A stretch of 64,000 nt of DNA from Cyanoderma ruficeps (GCA_008694505.1 VZDJ01006585.1:11612944-11676943); one strand, 5' to 3'; positions 13,001-26,052 are shown, counted from the first letter of the stretch. Program-made: numbers and translations. Notes: a model not told the origin generated them from the sequence alone.

Positions 13001-16000
13001 TAACAATCTTACCTATATAAGTAAGATTTCTGCTTTCTGTACTCTAAGCAACAGATTAAGTTTTTAAGAGGTCTGCATATCTTCATCAGGAAGTTACATA
13101 CCCTGTATGTATTTTCATTTTCCCAGTGCGATCATGACAATGAGATTTATGAATATAAATTTTCAGACAGAAAGAGGTATTCACTCTTTAAATCAGAAAC
13201 ACTCTAAGATCTGGTGTCTTTATTCACTGCTCTGTTGAACAAATAAAACAGAAAATTGCACACAAAAGTGCCTGAACATGTCACAGAGTATACAGCTTCT
13301 CTGAACTGCAGTAAGCACTACCTGAATTTTTCAATGTGTTCGCAGTTCAAAAAATGAAGTCATTATTAGAGCTTTTATGAACACATGAAAGCAATCTAGT
13401 GATGAAGAACTTCCTAGCATTTTACAGGGCAGCTTTGCTTCTGAAGCAGCACCATGTAGCTAAAGAATTCAGTTTTTCTACAAAGGTGCTTTCATATGCA
13501 CACTTTGATGACATCATGAATTTATTGTATTTAAAAAAAAAATAAATAAAAAAAGTCTTCACTATTTTTCCTTGGTTGTTATCCTTTCCTTCTTCCCTTC
13601 ACTGCTACAGAACACAAAGACCAACATTTCCAGACCTGACACTTAACAGCTCAGCTCCTGAATCCACGTGTGGTACATTTAACTGCAATTTTTATTCAAT
13701 TCACTGTGGGTGCAGACACTTAGCTTTACACACCAGATCTGAAAGCATTGGTTCTAGTTCAGACAAAATTGTATCACTGGGTGGGAAAGCATAATATCAG
13801 AACCAGTGAAAGACTGTGTTCTTTTTAGATTGTACTACATAGCAGAAATAGAGGAAATATTCAAAAGGCATTGAAAGCGAGGAAGTATGATGTGGGTTTT
13901 TTGAGAAACAGAACTCTAAGATTGAAAGAGAGAAAAAAGAAATTTAGCTGTCATGCAAAGAGCTGGGCTCCCTGTGTTAGAGACAGGTTTGATTTATAGA
14001 GAGAACTGCAAGCAGCAGAGTACACTAGCATGCTTATTGTCAGTGAATAGCATAATTTACCTTAAAAAGTATCCCTGAAAATGAAAAGAAAGTTAATAAA
14101 GCTGAACTAATAACTGAACTAATTTTTCCAATCTCCATTCAGGTGAGAGAGAAAAATAATGAATAGGGCACTCAAAATCTAAATCTTCCATCTCAGACCT
14201 TGTGGAGGTTTCTAATCTAATTGAAATATTTACAGTCATTTTGTTGTTGAACATTTTATTAAGAATAAACAGCAATAAATATATTTCCTGATTAATACCT
14301 GTGAAGAGCATTTTTAGTGTTTCAGTTCACAGACAATAAATACTTTCTAAAACAGAAGTGGCAGTAGCATTTGCCAAAGCATCTATTTTGCCAAAATGGC
14401 ATTTAACCAAAACCAAGTTTCTACTGTTTCTAAGCCTTTTGATCTACTTAACCTCAGTTCCATATTGGCAGCCCCATCATGCAAACCACCTGGAGCCAAG
14501 GGATCACCTGGCCTCTGGTTTTCTTGATACAGAAACAAAAGTCTCGATGGTGATGGAAATTGCATGTCTGCATGCATTTAGTCATTCCTTAGGGGCCTGA
14601 TTTAGCAAATTATCATACAGATTAGGATGCAGTCGCGGTGTGCATCCACATTTCTTTTCTCTAGGAAGAAAGGGGTCAGAAACATGGAAAGCCTGGAATA
14701 TGAAGGTCTTGTATTAGCTGGTGTGTCAGAAAAAGAGTAGGTGATATGCATGTCCAGCCCTGGGGCTTTTTGTAGCTAAAGCCTCAGGCTCATTTCCAGG
14801 ACCCGATCTTGATTGCCTGAGCCTAGTTTTCTAATACAGTGCAAGAATGTCAATTTAAAACAAAACAGATTTAAACCAGAATGTTTACTTAGGTGTCCAG
14901 TATAAAGAGCTATTTTCAACATTGTTTGCTTTTGTTTTATTTTTCCATTTATGCAAAACACTCTTCTGCTTTTCTTGTTTAGCAAATTGAATTTCAAAGT
15001 AGTAACCTAAAAGAAAACACTCTGGCTCAAAACCTTCAAACTTTTCAATAGTTCTGAACTTCACAAATTACATTAGAAAGAAAAAAAAATCTCTTTTTCA
15101 ATCACAGGCTTTTGGGTTGAATGCTGTTCTGGTAAACAGAATGTGCAGATGGGATAATGCTTCTTAATACCAGTAAACACAGTATTGGTTAAACAGAGAT
15201 AACAGCACTGTCAAAAAATGTCTGAAGTTAATGCATGATAGCAATGGACTTGCAGTATTATGTAGGGAATAACAGCAAAGTAAACAGAGGGAATGATTCA
15301 GGTGCCAATCCACAAATTTGGGTCAAATCTGGACATGGAAGGACTGCAGAGGTTCAGGCTTTCACCCTCCACCTAACTATTGCCTGCCATTGAAAAACCT
15401 AATCCTAGTCCTCTTCATTCCCCAGCACTCCTGCAGCTAAGAGATAGTTGGTTTTTACTGATTAGTGGAAAATAACATTTTTTCTTTTCCTTTTAAGGGA
15501 TGTAAGATAAGCAACAGTAAGTACAAGGCCATCCTTGGAGCCTTGTTGGCAGCAGTGTGTAATTACATAAGATTAGGTATAATGTGATACCATGCCCAAG
15601 GCCCTCTGAAGCCTTACCACTGCCCATTCTGGTAGACAGAGAAGGGAAATCCCAGCTCTTTACAAGAACTGCTGAACTACATATTAAATGATGGAATTGG
15701 AGATTATGGAAGCCATTTGATAAACAAGACAGTGCACCACAAACCCCCTATCAACCCACAGGTCAAGGCTATTATTATCAGAATTCTAAAGAAAATTGAC
15801 ATTTTAGCAACCTAAAATTTGTTTAATCCCCAGATTTCCTAGTGTGATGGTATATGTATTCCTAGGAATGCTTCTGTAAATAAACTTGAATTAACTTCCA
15901 GTATCATTCATCTACCAACCAGCTACTGCTCTCTGTGCTGCTATAAAACTGAGGTTTCCAAGCCATTACCATGAATTCTTCCTTCCCACTGTTTGGTCTG

Positions 16001-16452
16001 AGGTTGCCTCTACCATTCTGACTTTGAAGACTCATATATCACTCTAATAATTCTATTTATTGGCTCAGGCAATTACTGGTTGTACCTGACCACAGACGGC
16101 TTTAGTCAGAAGCACGTCCAACTTAGTTCTCCTGCTTAAAGCTCTATTCTGATCACAGGTGATACCTGAGAATTTGTCCACCACACTGATAGTAACAGAG
16201 AAAGACAAGTGAATAAAGCAACTTTTCTCTCTGATACTCCAGAAACTTTCTGGGTATTAACCAGAAGCTGTCATAGCTACAGAGATAAGGAAGGGTGAGG
16301 ATTGGCATTGGTACTTGCTGTAATAAATTCTACATTTATTATTTGAAAGAAATGGTAAACCATGTTCTGGAGCCCTCTCTTCCAATCACTGTTATAAAAA
16401 TTGGCTGTGGAAAAAAATTTAAAGGCATATAATTTCTCATTCTCAACCAAGT
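10001..16452. other. Unique non-coding AT-rich DNA
   Basis: No coding or RNA gene is recognisable. Visible small structures are an 8-bp inverted repeat at 13005-13028 (AATCTTAC and GTAAGATT around CTATATAA) and a 12-bp palindrome at 15858-15869 (ATTCCTAGGAAT). Short A-rich runs occur near 12784-12810 and 13530-13553. Open frames are below 82 codons. Confidence 0.5.
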
Positions 16453-16481
16453 ATTTATTTATTTATTTATTTATTTATTTA

Positions 16482-16533
<52 letters not shown>
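16453..16533. repeat. Compound microsatellite (TTTA)n then (TTA)n
   Basis: About eight TTTA units (16453-16485) pass directly into about sixteen TTA units (to 16533). The clean boundary and low interruption suggest an active, length-variable locus. A 101-codon frame across it, with poly-Tyr, is produced by the repeat and is not a gene. Confidence 0.95.
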
Positions 16534-17628
16534 GTATTTTATTTTACTCCAATAGACTGACAGATCTTTTAAGCATTTTGAATCTAGCAGTCTGTTCTGT
16601 TGACAATACTGAAAGGTTGAGGATGGGGGTGTGGGGGGACAGGGTGAGAATGACAGTAGATAAGGTGAGGAGAAAGGAAAAAGAAATACTCTTGCATAAT
16701 AGCTAAAAGAAGTTCCTTCCCCACTTTAGAGTGAATTTTAATCTGCACATCAGTTTCTACAGAGAGGCTATAAATCCAAGTTACATAGCCACATACCAAA
16801 TGCACCAAGGGAAGGCACTTCTCTTTTTTCCTTGATAAGGTGTCCCCTTCTGCCACTACAAGATGAGTAAATTACTCCACCTGTCTAACTGATCCCCAGT
16901 ATTCAGCCTGACACTGACAATGGCAGTGCACCTGTTAGTGTGATGGACAAGTGATTGGCAGCATGGCATTTGCTGCTTTCTATAATAAGTTGGTTATTAT
17001 ACAATGATGTTGACAATCTAGAGACTGCAAATATTAAACTGTAACTAGACACAGGTTTGAAAAAGAAAAAAATAAACCAGGTTATAGGTGAAATGTGACC
17101 CTGAATAAATTTTATGCCAAAGGCTTCTTTCATTTTGAAAAGAAAAATATCAAATTTTAGGTATGACACTTTTTCTTAGGAGAAAATTATTCTATTTGTG
17201 TGTAGCCACCAAATGTCAGTTCTGAGTTTTCCCATAAAGTAAACACAAGATTGCTAGTCACTGCCTTGGTGGTCTTCTCTGGCATATTGCATCTATAAAT
17301 GCAGAAGTGTAAGCAGCTACAGTTACAGTCTTTGTAAGAATACATCTTCTGCAGCCATAGTAAACTACCACTTTGATGCAACTATTCCATTTTCTCCCCC
17401 ATGGTCCTGCTATGGATCTCCCGCCTGTACAAGCATCACTCCGGAGCAAGTGTAACTGCATTGTCTCAGGACTGACAAAAGCTTCACCACCTATTAGCAG
17501 CTAGAAGTCTGAATGGCCTTGGTACACAACAGAGGACATCAGTTTGCAGCTTATAAAATTCACTGGCACACCTAGGAAAACAGAATAAAGATCCATTCTG
17601 GAATTTAAAAGCCTCTAAGAAAATTTCT
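16534..17628. other. Unique non-coding DNA
   Basis: No gene or transposon is recognised. Overlapping open frames of 60-105 codons on the minus strand near 16584-17461 lack any conserved motif. A short purine-rich stretch lies at about 16618-16690. Confidence 0.5.
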
Positions 17629-17707
17629 GGGGTTTTTTTTGGTGGTTTTTTTTGGNGTTCTTGTTTTGATTTGTTTTGTTGTTTTGTTTTGTTTTTTTTT
17701 ATTTAAA
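17629..17707. repeat. T/G-rich low-complexity tract with one N
   Basis: T8 runs alternate with GG and GTTTT units, and one base is ambiguous at 17656. It is the complementary form of the A/C-rich tracts found elsewhere in the window. Sequence length is uncertain here. Confidence 0.9.
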
Positions 17708-17936
17708 CCCAGCATCTTGTTTCCAGCTGTTACCAGTATCATGCAGAATAAACCCACTGTACCAATTACACACGTTCGAAGTCAACTCATCCCTGTCCTA
17801 TTTTCATCCTAATTTTTAATATTGAGGAATTACTTTAAACCTTTACATGGGAAATTTATCCCAAATATTATTCTTGCTAGCATTGGTTATCAGAATGATT
17901 GATATCCTTCCTTGATCTTCACTGAAATATTTACAG

Positions 17937-18467
17937 TGTCGAGGCAAACTTCTCAGTCAGACCAGTCACGAGACTCCCTGGTAGTCATGCTCCAGCCACC
18001 AGAGACAGGGATTGAAGCCCCTTGGCAGCAGGCGGCTCCAGCCCAGCCTCTCTTGGCTCCCCAGACACCCCCACTCACACAGCCAGACCAGGTTTCCTCA
18101 CCAGCTCGACCCCAGGTTTCCCATGGCAGAGTCTCAGACGTCTCATTGCATAAAGTTCATGGCAAAGTAACACAGGAACAGCCTGAGATGCCCGTGCCTC
18201 CCAGGAGGGACTCCGAACAAAGGAACCACAGGGTTTTTAATCACAGTCCAAGCGAGAAACTCTCGCATTTCCTGCCTGCTCCTTGGTTCCTGCTGCATCA
18301 CTGACTGTGGGTCACCTGACTGTCTCTGCATGTCCCCGTGCCCTCTGCTGTGCAAAGGGTGGGCAATTCGCAGCCTCTTGACTCGGGCTCCCACCCAGAT
18401 CTCAACCTGCACCTCCCACTGCAGCTGCACCCCAAGCCACCTGCACTCAGTGTGTTCCACAATAACA
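17937..18467 (-). mobile_element. Probable LTR or other dispersed repeat, GC-rich
   Basis: A sharply bounded GC-rich block of about 530 bp lies in AT-rich surroundings and begins TGTCGAGGC on the plus strand. On the minus strand it begins TGTTATTGTGG and ends CCTCGACA, giving the TG...CA ends of an LTR. In that orientation a TATA-like GATTAAAAACC (complement of 18230-18245) lies just upstream of a start-like CCTTTGTTCGG, as at a U3/R border. I recall similar sequences as repeated in bird genomes but cannot name the family. No target-site duplication and no AATAAA were found, so the boundaries are provisional. No retroviral gene is present, so if correct this is a solo LTR. The 130-codon plus-strand and 105-codon minus-strand frames over it are by-products of high GC content. 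Confidence 0.45.
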
Positions 18468-21400
18468 AACTCTCTAGACGTTTATGGGGGCTTTTTGTTT
18501 GTTTTCTTTTTTTTTTAATTGTATCAAGCTGTAATACGTGGCAAATTGTTGCTATTTTCCATGGGAACATTTCACTTTAGAGCGCGTTACATGTCACCGT
18601 GATGAAACATAGGCAACACATGCAAGTTACGAAACTTGAAGATTACAATATGAAACCCTAAACCCTGACATTCTAATTATATTGTCCACACAAATACTCC
18701 TTGACTTTCCCTTTCTTTTAACCATGATACAATAGATGTATAATGACATAGGTCCTGTTCAGCAAATGACATAGGATATGAATTTTACACGGTGTGCTAA
18801 TTAAATTGCTAATCTTGGTCCCAGTGGCTACGTTTGTCCTAGTAATCTGAACAGCAGCAGGTCAGATCCTTAACCTCTGGCACATGTATCAGCATGGTCA
18901 AATTGTTCATTAGCCTATAAACTGTCTGCTGTTTGGACTGTGAGAACTTCCTACAATCTCTTAACATTGTTCAAGCTGTCAGTGTGGCCTGAGACTGCTC
19001 TCCAGGCAGACAGCTTTTTCTGAGAATGGAGAACATACAGCCAGTGAGGGTGGCCAATAAATGTATGGCCTATTTGAAGAATGGAATTTGCCAGATCCTT
19101 TTGATAACCTCTAAACAAAGCCAACATGTTACAGAGAAATGGGAAACACATGAAACTATGCACTTTAAATCAAAAGTAAGCCTTTAAATAATCAGTAAGC
19201 CATAACTGTCCTCATAATGCCTAGATCATTTTTAAAACACGGCATAAAAGAATAATGCAATCTTACTAAAAAACATCAACATTTAATTTTGAAGTACACA
19301 ACTTAAAGTTTTGCTGCAAACAGAAGGCTTATTGCTGATTCATAATGTTACAATTAGGAAAAAATTACAAAATTCTAGTCATAAGACCTCCTGAATGGGG
19401 CAAAGCTTAGAAATTATCATGTCGTGTGTTCACAAACCACTATTGACAATTCATGTATTTATTAATAGCTGATAAAACATTAATGTGTTAATAAATTTCA
19501 TCCATAATAATTGATTATCTGCAAATCTTATAATTCAGCCTTTAGGTTTATAGCCATAGATTTTAACTGCATATTGCAAATCCTACCGATCTGCATAAAG
19601 CCTTACATAACACATGGTATTCACATCTGCAACATGCTCTGAAAAACACAGCTGAATAGCTTCTAAACATTTTCAAACATTAGGAGGTATTTCAAATAAT
19701 TATTTCTTATACATAGCTGTTACTAATACATACAGGCATACACACACAGACATGTATATATCCACATATATACAGAAATAATTTTCTGTTCTAAGTTTAG
19801 TGGGATAAAAATCAATGAATTAAAAGAATGCTGAAACAAGCAGTTACACACTCTAAATGACTGCTGCAATGCAAAATCCAGTCTCACAAAGCTTGCACAG
19901 TGACTTGAAATATGTCATTTTTTTCCAATCCAAATGCTATTTTTCAATTCAGTGGGCCTCAAGCTTTTCAACAAACTGGATCAATTTGAAGCTACTCATT
20001 CAAAAGGGTTTCTTAAATGCCAGTCCTAGAATTCAACATGACAGAAGAGACAAAGAGTCATCTTCATTTCCAGTCACAATCAGCTCTGTGCACAGGCCCA
20101 CATCAGCATAGGGACCCCAGACTGTGCTGTTGGTGCAAGTTGCTCAGGAAAGAGCAAACAGCCTTCCATTTATTTTTTTTTCCCCCCATATTGCAAATAG
20201 GGGAAGAAAATGGAGTAGTTCTTAAAATACAAAATGGTATTTTTTTAATATGACTTCTGTTGGACAGCTGAGAACTATTATGCTAGGAAATTAATAGAAG
20301 AAGTGATTGCTTTTTAGCTAAGAAAATGGATATTGAGCCCTTCCCATGTACAGGAACACTACACAGTTTCAGTGACTTCATAAGTGCTAAATTCAGTCCT
20401 CAACACAAGGTACTTCAGCCTGCATAAGCCTTAACCACACTCAATTGCAATAACATAGCACAAGCACATTCCCAAAGTCTTACACCAAGGTCTGGCAACA
20501 GTTTGGGAAAGAATGCAGTCTCTGACAGCTGTGAAAAACTACTGCTATGACACCGTGCTTGGGAATGGGGAAGTGGTAAGTGAAAGTTCAAAAGACTCTA
20601 GAGCAGCTGTTCTGTCTCCAATGCACACCTTTGCTCATGTAACCTAACTCTTTGATCTCTTGTAGAAACTCAGCTGCCTTATGCTGTTTGAAAGCAGAAG
20701 GCACATCAGTACAAGATACATTTGTGTGCAGCTGATTTGTTTCTATACAAATGCTTCAAAAATCAGAGAACTAGTTGTCCTGGTGAATAGTACAGAAAGA
20801 ATAAACTAAGTGTAGGAAGCACAGCTTATGTTTCAATAAAGACCACAAAACCAGGAAAGTACCTTGTGTTTTTTACAGGAATAGTAAGAAAAACACAAAA
20901 ATGGAAGAAATTTTCAGACATTCAAAGGACTGAGAAAGTTCTTCCTGTAGTGGATTGGACATTTACAGAGGGAACGTACAGGACCAAACACAGAGAGTAG
21001 GACAACAAAAGTAAAGGTCTATTCAAAGACTTTTTCTATCTTTAAAGACTGTCAATTTAATGATTTGACATTCAGAACACAACAGGCATATTTGGTGGAT
21101 GTACCTTCACTCTAGCCTTTTTTTTTATTACTATTACTTTTGGTCATCATTTCCTCATTTGCCGTAACATAATCCGGCAGCAGAACTGGTATGTCAGCTG
21201 GATTCAGTGCCACACCTTCATCTCTCAGCTCTTCTGAAGCCCAGCAGAGTGCTGTCTCTCATGAGATGGCACCCCATCTGTCCAGGTTTTTGAAGTGCTG
21301 AGCTATCTCAGCCAAGCAGACAGCATCCTGGCACATCTCTCAGGGAAGACTCTTCACTCTGCTGTAGTGCCACAGCAACTCCAGTATGGAAGGTTAACAG

Positions 21401-22363
21401 TACAAAAAAAAAAAAAAAATTGTTTCCAGAGAAAGTAAAGATACATTGAACTGGCCCCAAAATGTGTTCTGTTCTCACATTTAGCCACAGGTTTATGAAC
21501 TGTGGCACAAAATAAATTAAGATTCCTGAAAACAGCACATCTGTCTTGTCCTTTTGAAGCTCAATTGCATCCAAACAAATGAGAGCATTCTGATGAGTGT
21601 CCTTTCCACAGTACAAAAAAGGTTATAAGTTTTGTTCACAGCCAGTCCCACTGTGTTGTTTTGTCTGCTTTTTATTTTCCATTTTACAATGATTTTGATT
21701 GATAGTTCTATCAGATCTGTGGTAGTAACTGACTGGCAAACAATGCTCCAGTGGAAAAATACAACAGAGTTTAATATGGATAAAAACAGAGTACTACAGA
21801 AGTTTTTCTAAAAAATGCACAAAGCCACCATGGCATAAGGGCGTCTTTTAAATCTACTTACTTCACTTTCTAACAGGATTATATGGTAAGACAATACACT
21901 GAAAGTGGTAGGTATGGTGCTCAGGTATTATTTCCTCTAGCAGATATTCAGTTCAACAGAGCACTGAAATTATCCATTACTATCCCTACGTAAGTATTCA
22001 ACAAATATAAAATTTAGATGCATGCAGTAAGCAATCTAAATGTAGCTCATAATATTCTAGATTTTATAAAACCTTTAGCAGCAAATTATTTAAAAATCTT
22101 AAGTTCCAGTAGCTTCATAGGGTTTTATTTTGGAAGGGCTATTGTAAGCTGTCACAATGTGGGGAAGACTGAATCATCAACTATTACCACCTTATCTTCT
22201 CTCTATATTGAATATGTTTTGGTTCTTTGTGCAAGCTACCCTCTTTTGCAACATATTTTTTGGAAAAAGAAATATTTTTTTCGGAGAAGAAAAGGCATAG
22301 TAGTTTTACTTTCTTATAAGCATCTTTTTGTCATATTTTTTTGGCCTCACAGCCTTACATTAG
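18468..22363. other. Unique non-coding AT-rich DNA
   Basis: No supported gene. It contains an alternating CA/TA patch at 19738-19772, an A15 run at about 21404-21419 and scattered TAAT motifs near 19440-19520. Open frames are 102 codons at most, with no family resemblance. Confidence 0.5.
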
Positions 22364-22419
22364 TTACATTAGTAACATAACTAGGTTACATTAGTAACAC
22401 AACTAGGTTACATTAGTAA
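22356..22419. repeat. Tandem repeat, 22-bp unit, about 2.5-3 copies
   Basis: The unit at 22364-22385 (TTACATTAGTAACATAACTAGG) is repeated at 22386-22407 with one change. A half unit follows at 22408-22419, and a partial unit precedes it. Each unit holds the small palindrome TTAGTAA. The near-identity suggests recent slippage or duplication. Confidence 0.9.
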
Positions 22420-23482
22420 TTTTACAGACCCAGATTCTCCCAAGATTTCAGCCAAGAAATCCATTAAATCTACTGAAAAATGAATCTTTTGACAAGACAT
22501 GGTATACTCCTAGTAATAGTTTTACACTTTTTGTCATAATAGGTCTCTTAGCACCATCACACAGTTGCAAAATCATTAAGACACAGTCCCTGTCTTTTAA
22601 AGCGTAAGAAAAGTCATAAAAAACCCCTTTCCCAGTAGAGGACTATATGCTATTGACTCAATTCTAAATAAAGTCATGTTGTACCAAAAACACACTCTAC
22701 AGTTGGGAAATGTCCTTCCATTGGCCAGTGCTGTAATTTACAGCAGAGAATCGAAGTGAGCATATACTATGCCCATTTACTCTTTTCTTTACCCTGAATC
22801 GAGAAGGTATTTTTTCCCCCCTCTCTGAGTATCTGAAAGCCAGGGCTAATTAACTGTAAGCTGCGATAGCTGCTAGACTGCAAGAAATCTCTTGTCAGGT
22901 TAAGGGCTCTCTAGATATTTTTGAAATCTGAGTATAGAGGCTTTAAAAATTAACTCTACAAGAAGCAGTAAAATCAGACTATGCCAATTAAAAAGTCTGC
23001 TGAATCAAGAAGAAAGTGTTTTACTGACACCACTGGAGTTTGAATCTGAACCTTGAAGACTGGTATGGAAAAACTTGACCAATGGAAGTGGAATTACCCC
23101 TAAAGACTATTACTCAAAACCTTTCTCTGCATAGGGGTCATTCAAAGCCTCTCTACGATGCACCACACTACGAAGAATCTTTAAAAAAATTGTTCACGTT
23201 TCTATGAGGAAAACCTAACGAAATATTCCACCTTACTATACAGGATCTTCAAGCAAGCATTTAACAACTTCTGCAAACATGATCCTAAATTATTAAGCCA
23301 AATCTACTGTGGTACGCTGGTGATATCGGTTTGTTGCATTCAAATTCCTGAGACAGCTCATTTGCACAGTCCCATTCAAATAATTCCATACGTAGAAAAT
23401 TACAACATTACAAAGGTTTGGGTTTTTTTCCTAATTATGAGTAAATACTACATATAGAATTACAAAAAAATTTAAAACTAGA

Positions 23483-23552
23483 AACAAAAACAAGTAAACA
23501 AACACATTATCAAACAAACCCAAAACAACAAACAAACAAACAAACAACACCC
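23483..23552. repeat. A/C-rich tract with (CAAA)n
   Basis: AAAC/CAAA units dominate, with a regular (CAAA)n core at about 23525-23547. Purely simple sequence. Confidence 0.9.
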
Positions 23553-23962
23553 TCAAGAATAAGTATAACTGACATAAAGAAAAAGCCCAAGCTTTCTATG
23601 CATTTCTTAGTGAAACTGTTTGCCCTGGTCTGTCCCTTCAACTGCATGTCTTCTCACTGGAAGAAAAGGTGAAGTGCTGGATTTTGCATTCAGAAGTGCA
23701 GATGCATTGTGTTCTTTTACTCTTCTTATAAATGCCTACAATGAGGCAGAGAAAGAATGACAAGGAAAAGCTTATCATTAATTGCGGGCATTGTTCCAAT
23801 TGACTCCCTCCATACAACACTTTCTCAGAATCTGAGAAAAATTAAATATGTAAAAGAGAACATCAAAAAGCCTAGCAATTTTTTATGCAAGCATTAAAAT
23901 GAGAGGCGAATCAGACGAGTGTGTGTATGTTTTTAAGAAATTCTAACCCACACAAAGAATAA

Positions 23963-23978
23963 GAAATTAATTAATTTC
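23963..23978. repeat. Perfect 16-bp palindrome, TAAT-rich
   Basis: GAAATTAATTAATTTC is self-complementary and contains overlapping TAAT/ATTA cores, the core recognised by many homeodomain proteins. In AT-rich DNA such a match may be fortuitous. Confidence 0.75.
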
Positions 23979-24085
23979 GTAAGAAATACTGTGTGCATAC
24001 ATTAGGCTTTTCTTCCACTGACAAAACAAATACAGACAGAAACATTTTTACATTGCAAATCTACTTCCTAGGTCAGGCTGAATAT

Positions 24086-24117
24086 ATATATTTATAAATA
24101 TATTTCATATATATGAA
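24086..24117. repeat. Two adjoining AT palindromes (18 and 14 bp)
   Basis: 24086-24103 is a perfect 18-bp palindrome centred on TTTATAAA. 24104-24117 (TTCATATATATGAA) is a perfect 14-bp palindrome directly next to it. Such AT arms can extrude as cruciforms and are often fragile or polymorphic. Confidence 0.8.
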
Positions 24118-25033
24118 GAAAAGATCATCCATATAGCAAACTAATAAATATTTCTGAGTGATGATCAGATATTTAAGCTAGAATCAACTGGATTTCTTGC
24201 CTGTTGTACATGTCAAAATATCTAAGTTTTAATGCAAATTTATTGTTAAAAGACTGGCTATTATTCTCACATATTCAACACTCTTATCATGCTAGTAAAA
24301 CCAGAACTGCCACTCTTATTAAAAAAAACCCCAAAAACAAAAACAAAACGTCACAGTGGATCAATGTGCTTTAAATATTTTGAGATATCATTATTTAGGT
24401 GAACAACAGTTTTTACCAAGTAAGTTCTCCCTTGCACACTTTAAATGAGCACCTCAGTATGACAGAGGAAACATAACAATCAGAACAAGCCATTCATATG
24501 TGACAATATAAATGATTCCTTCCAGTGTGTTGATGAAAAACACATTTCTATTTGTTCAAGGTATTGCATATCATAGCAGAGAATCCTTCCGACTGAGTCC
24601 ATTCATCAAAGCCAGCCGACTATGGTAGTAGATGAGTCACTGGAAAACTATGCAGTTCTTTTTTCAGCGGCAAAATTGACTATATTCACAGGTTGAAATG
24701 TAAATAGTAGAAACTGAATTGTGACATGAATAGTATCATTGCAACATAATAGAAAAAAAGGAATAAATGAATAATCATGTAGCCTTTCTCCCAAATAGGC
24801 TCCTATTGAAAGTTCTCAACAAAACTTGAGAGTAGAACAAAACTTATCTCACATCTGTGCACATTCACAAGCGTCCCAGCTGAATCCAATACATTATCAG
24901 AGAAAGTCAGAATTCATGGTTTTAGAAAAAAAATCTTGTGGGTTTTTTTACGGGAAAACAACTCTCAATTAATGCAATCCTAATTTAATGTAAGACACTC
25001 ACAATCCCTTAAAATAAAAATGTGGTTTAAAAG

Positions 25034-25065
<32 letters not shown>

Positions 25066-25086
25066 TAATNAAAAAAAAAAAAAAAA
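25034..25086. repeat. Poly-A tract with ATTTTTAAT interruption and one N
   Basis: Two A runs flank ATTTTTAAT and one ambiguous base (25070). No transposon body precedes it that would make it a recognisable poly-A tail. Length is unreliable. Confidence 0.9.
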
Positions 25087-26052
25087 CACAACAAAAAAGC
25101 CTGACTGAACAGCTGTATGCACTCTTAATCTTCAGAAAAGCATGTGTTCTGAGAATCATGTTTGTTTTTAAAACATCTGTAGGTATTTTATAGAAAATTA
25201 CATTCTGCAAAAAACAACATATTGCAATTACACATCACACACATTGATATTCTCATCTTATGCCTACCATACCAATTCTTCATCTAATACTGATACAACA
25301 AGCATATGCATCACCTAAAAGTTATTATTACAATTAGAAGAATACATTTTTACTTGAAAACACTTTTATTTGTAAGAAGAAATAAGATTATTTTAGCTAA
25401 ATCCTTATTTTGTACCAATAATACTCTTCTTTTTAAAACAAACTGCAGCTGGGAACAGAAAGTAGAACGATGTATAATTCCTATTTGAACAGAAGGTGTG
25501 GATGACATGTATTTGCAAGAAAATATCTTTTAAAGAGATCACCTTTTTCCCTTTCTATCCTAGCTTCAGTATAACAGTCCTTAATGCTATTGGCATACAC
25601 ACCGGTCAATTGATCAATGTCTATTGAGTTACGTAGCCAAGTGTGGGAAAACCATGTGATAATCAAATCTCTCTATCTAAGAATATATTCGAAACTTTCT
25701 ACTCTCCTCTGAACTGTCATGTTCTTCGGCTTTCAGCTTAATTACCCAGATGTTTTCACAGATGAACACCGACTCCACCAGCTACTCTTGCGTGGAGGAG
25801 CAGGCTGCTGACAGGTGGCTGTACCACACTTTCCATTCTCACAGAGAGAGTGAAGCACAATGCAATTCACAGGCTGGGAAGCCGCAGATACAAATCCCTC
25901 ATTTGCACTCTGATGTGACTTTTTGCTCTCTACAGTAGCACTGCTGGCAAACGAGACAGGAGCTCCCTCCTCACACTCCACAACACATCAGTAGTGCTCT
26001 GTAATTCATACACTGCTTCCAACAGAGGAGCAGCCGGCTTCCACTGACTCAC
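25087..26052. other. Non-coding DNA rising in GC toward the candidate exon
   Basis: 25087-25735 is AT-rich with nothing recognisable. From about 25740 to 26240 the composition becomes less AT-rich and open frames occur on both strands (62 codons plus, 79 and 91 codons minus). None shows a family motif, although the minus-strand 79-codon frame is Cys/Ser-rich. It could be a conserved or transcribed segment. Confidence 0.4.

Larger units (their letters stand above)
22420..25033. other. Unique non-coding AT-rich DNA
   Basis: No gene is recognised. It includes A/C-rich simple sequence (23483-23552, 24319-24348) and the palindromes at 23963-23978 and 24086-24117, listed separately. Confidence 0.5.

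Noticed and set aside
16401..16706. Open frame with poly-Tyr
   Set aside because: Translation of the (TTTA)n/(TTA)n microsatellite.
17771..17790. GTTCGAAGTC resembling a tRNA T-arm
   Set aside because: No matching acceptor, D or anticodon arms could be built around it.
17912..18304. 130-codon Pro/Gln-rich open frame, plus strand
   Set aside because: Produced by the GC-rich repeat-like block, with a competing frame on the other strand and no family signature.
18650..18668. Telomere-like CCCTAAACCCT
   Set aside because: Fewer than two units and not the vertebrate TTAGGG phase. Chance.
22018..22380. 120-codon open frame, plus strand
   Set aside because: AT-rich composition gives Phe/Lys/Leu-rich translation, and its end lies in a tandem repeat. 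No recognisable membrane-protein family.
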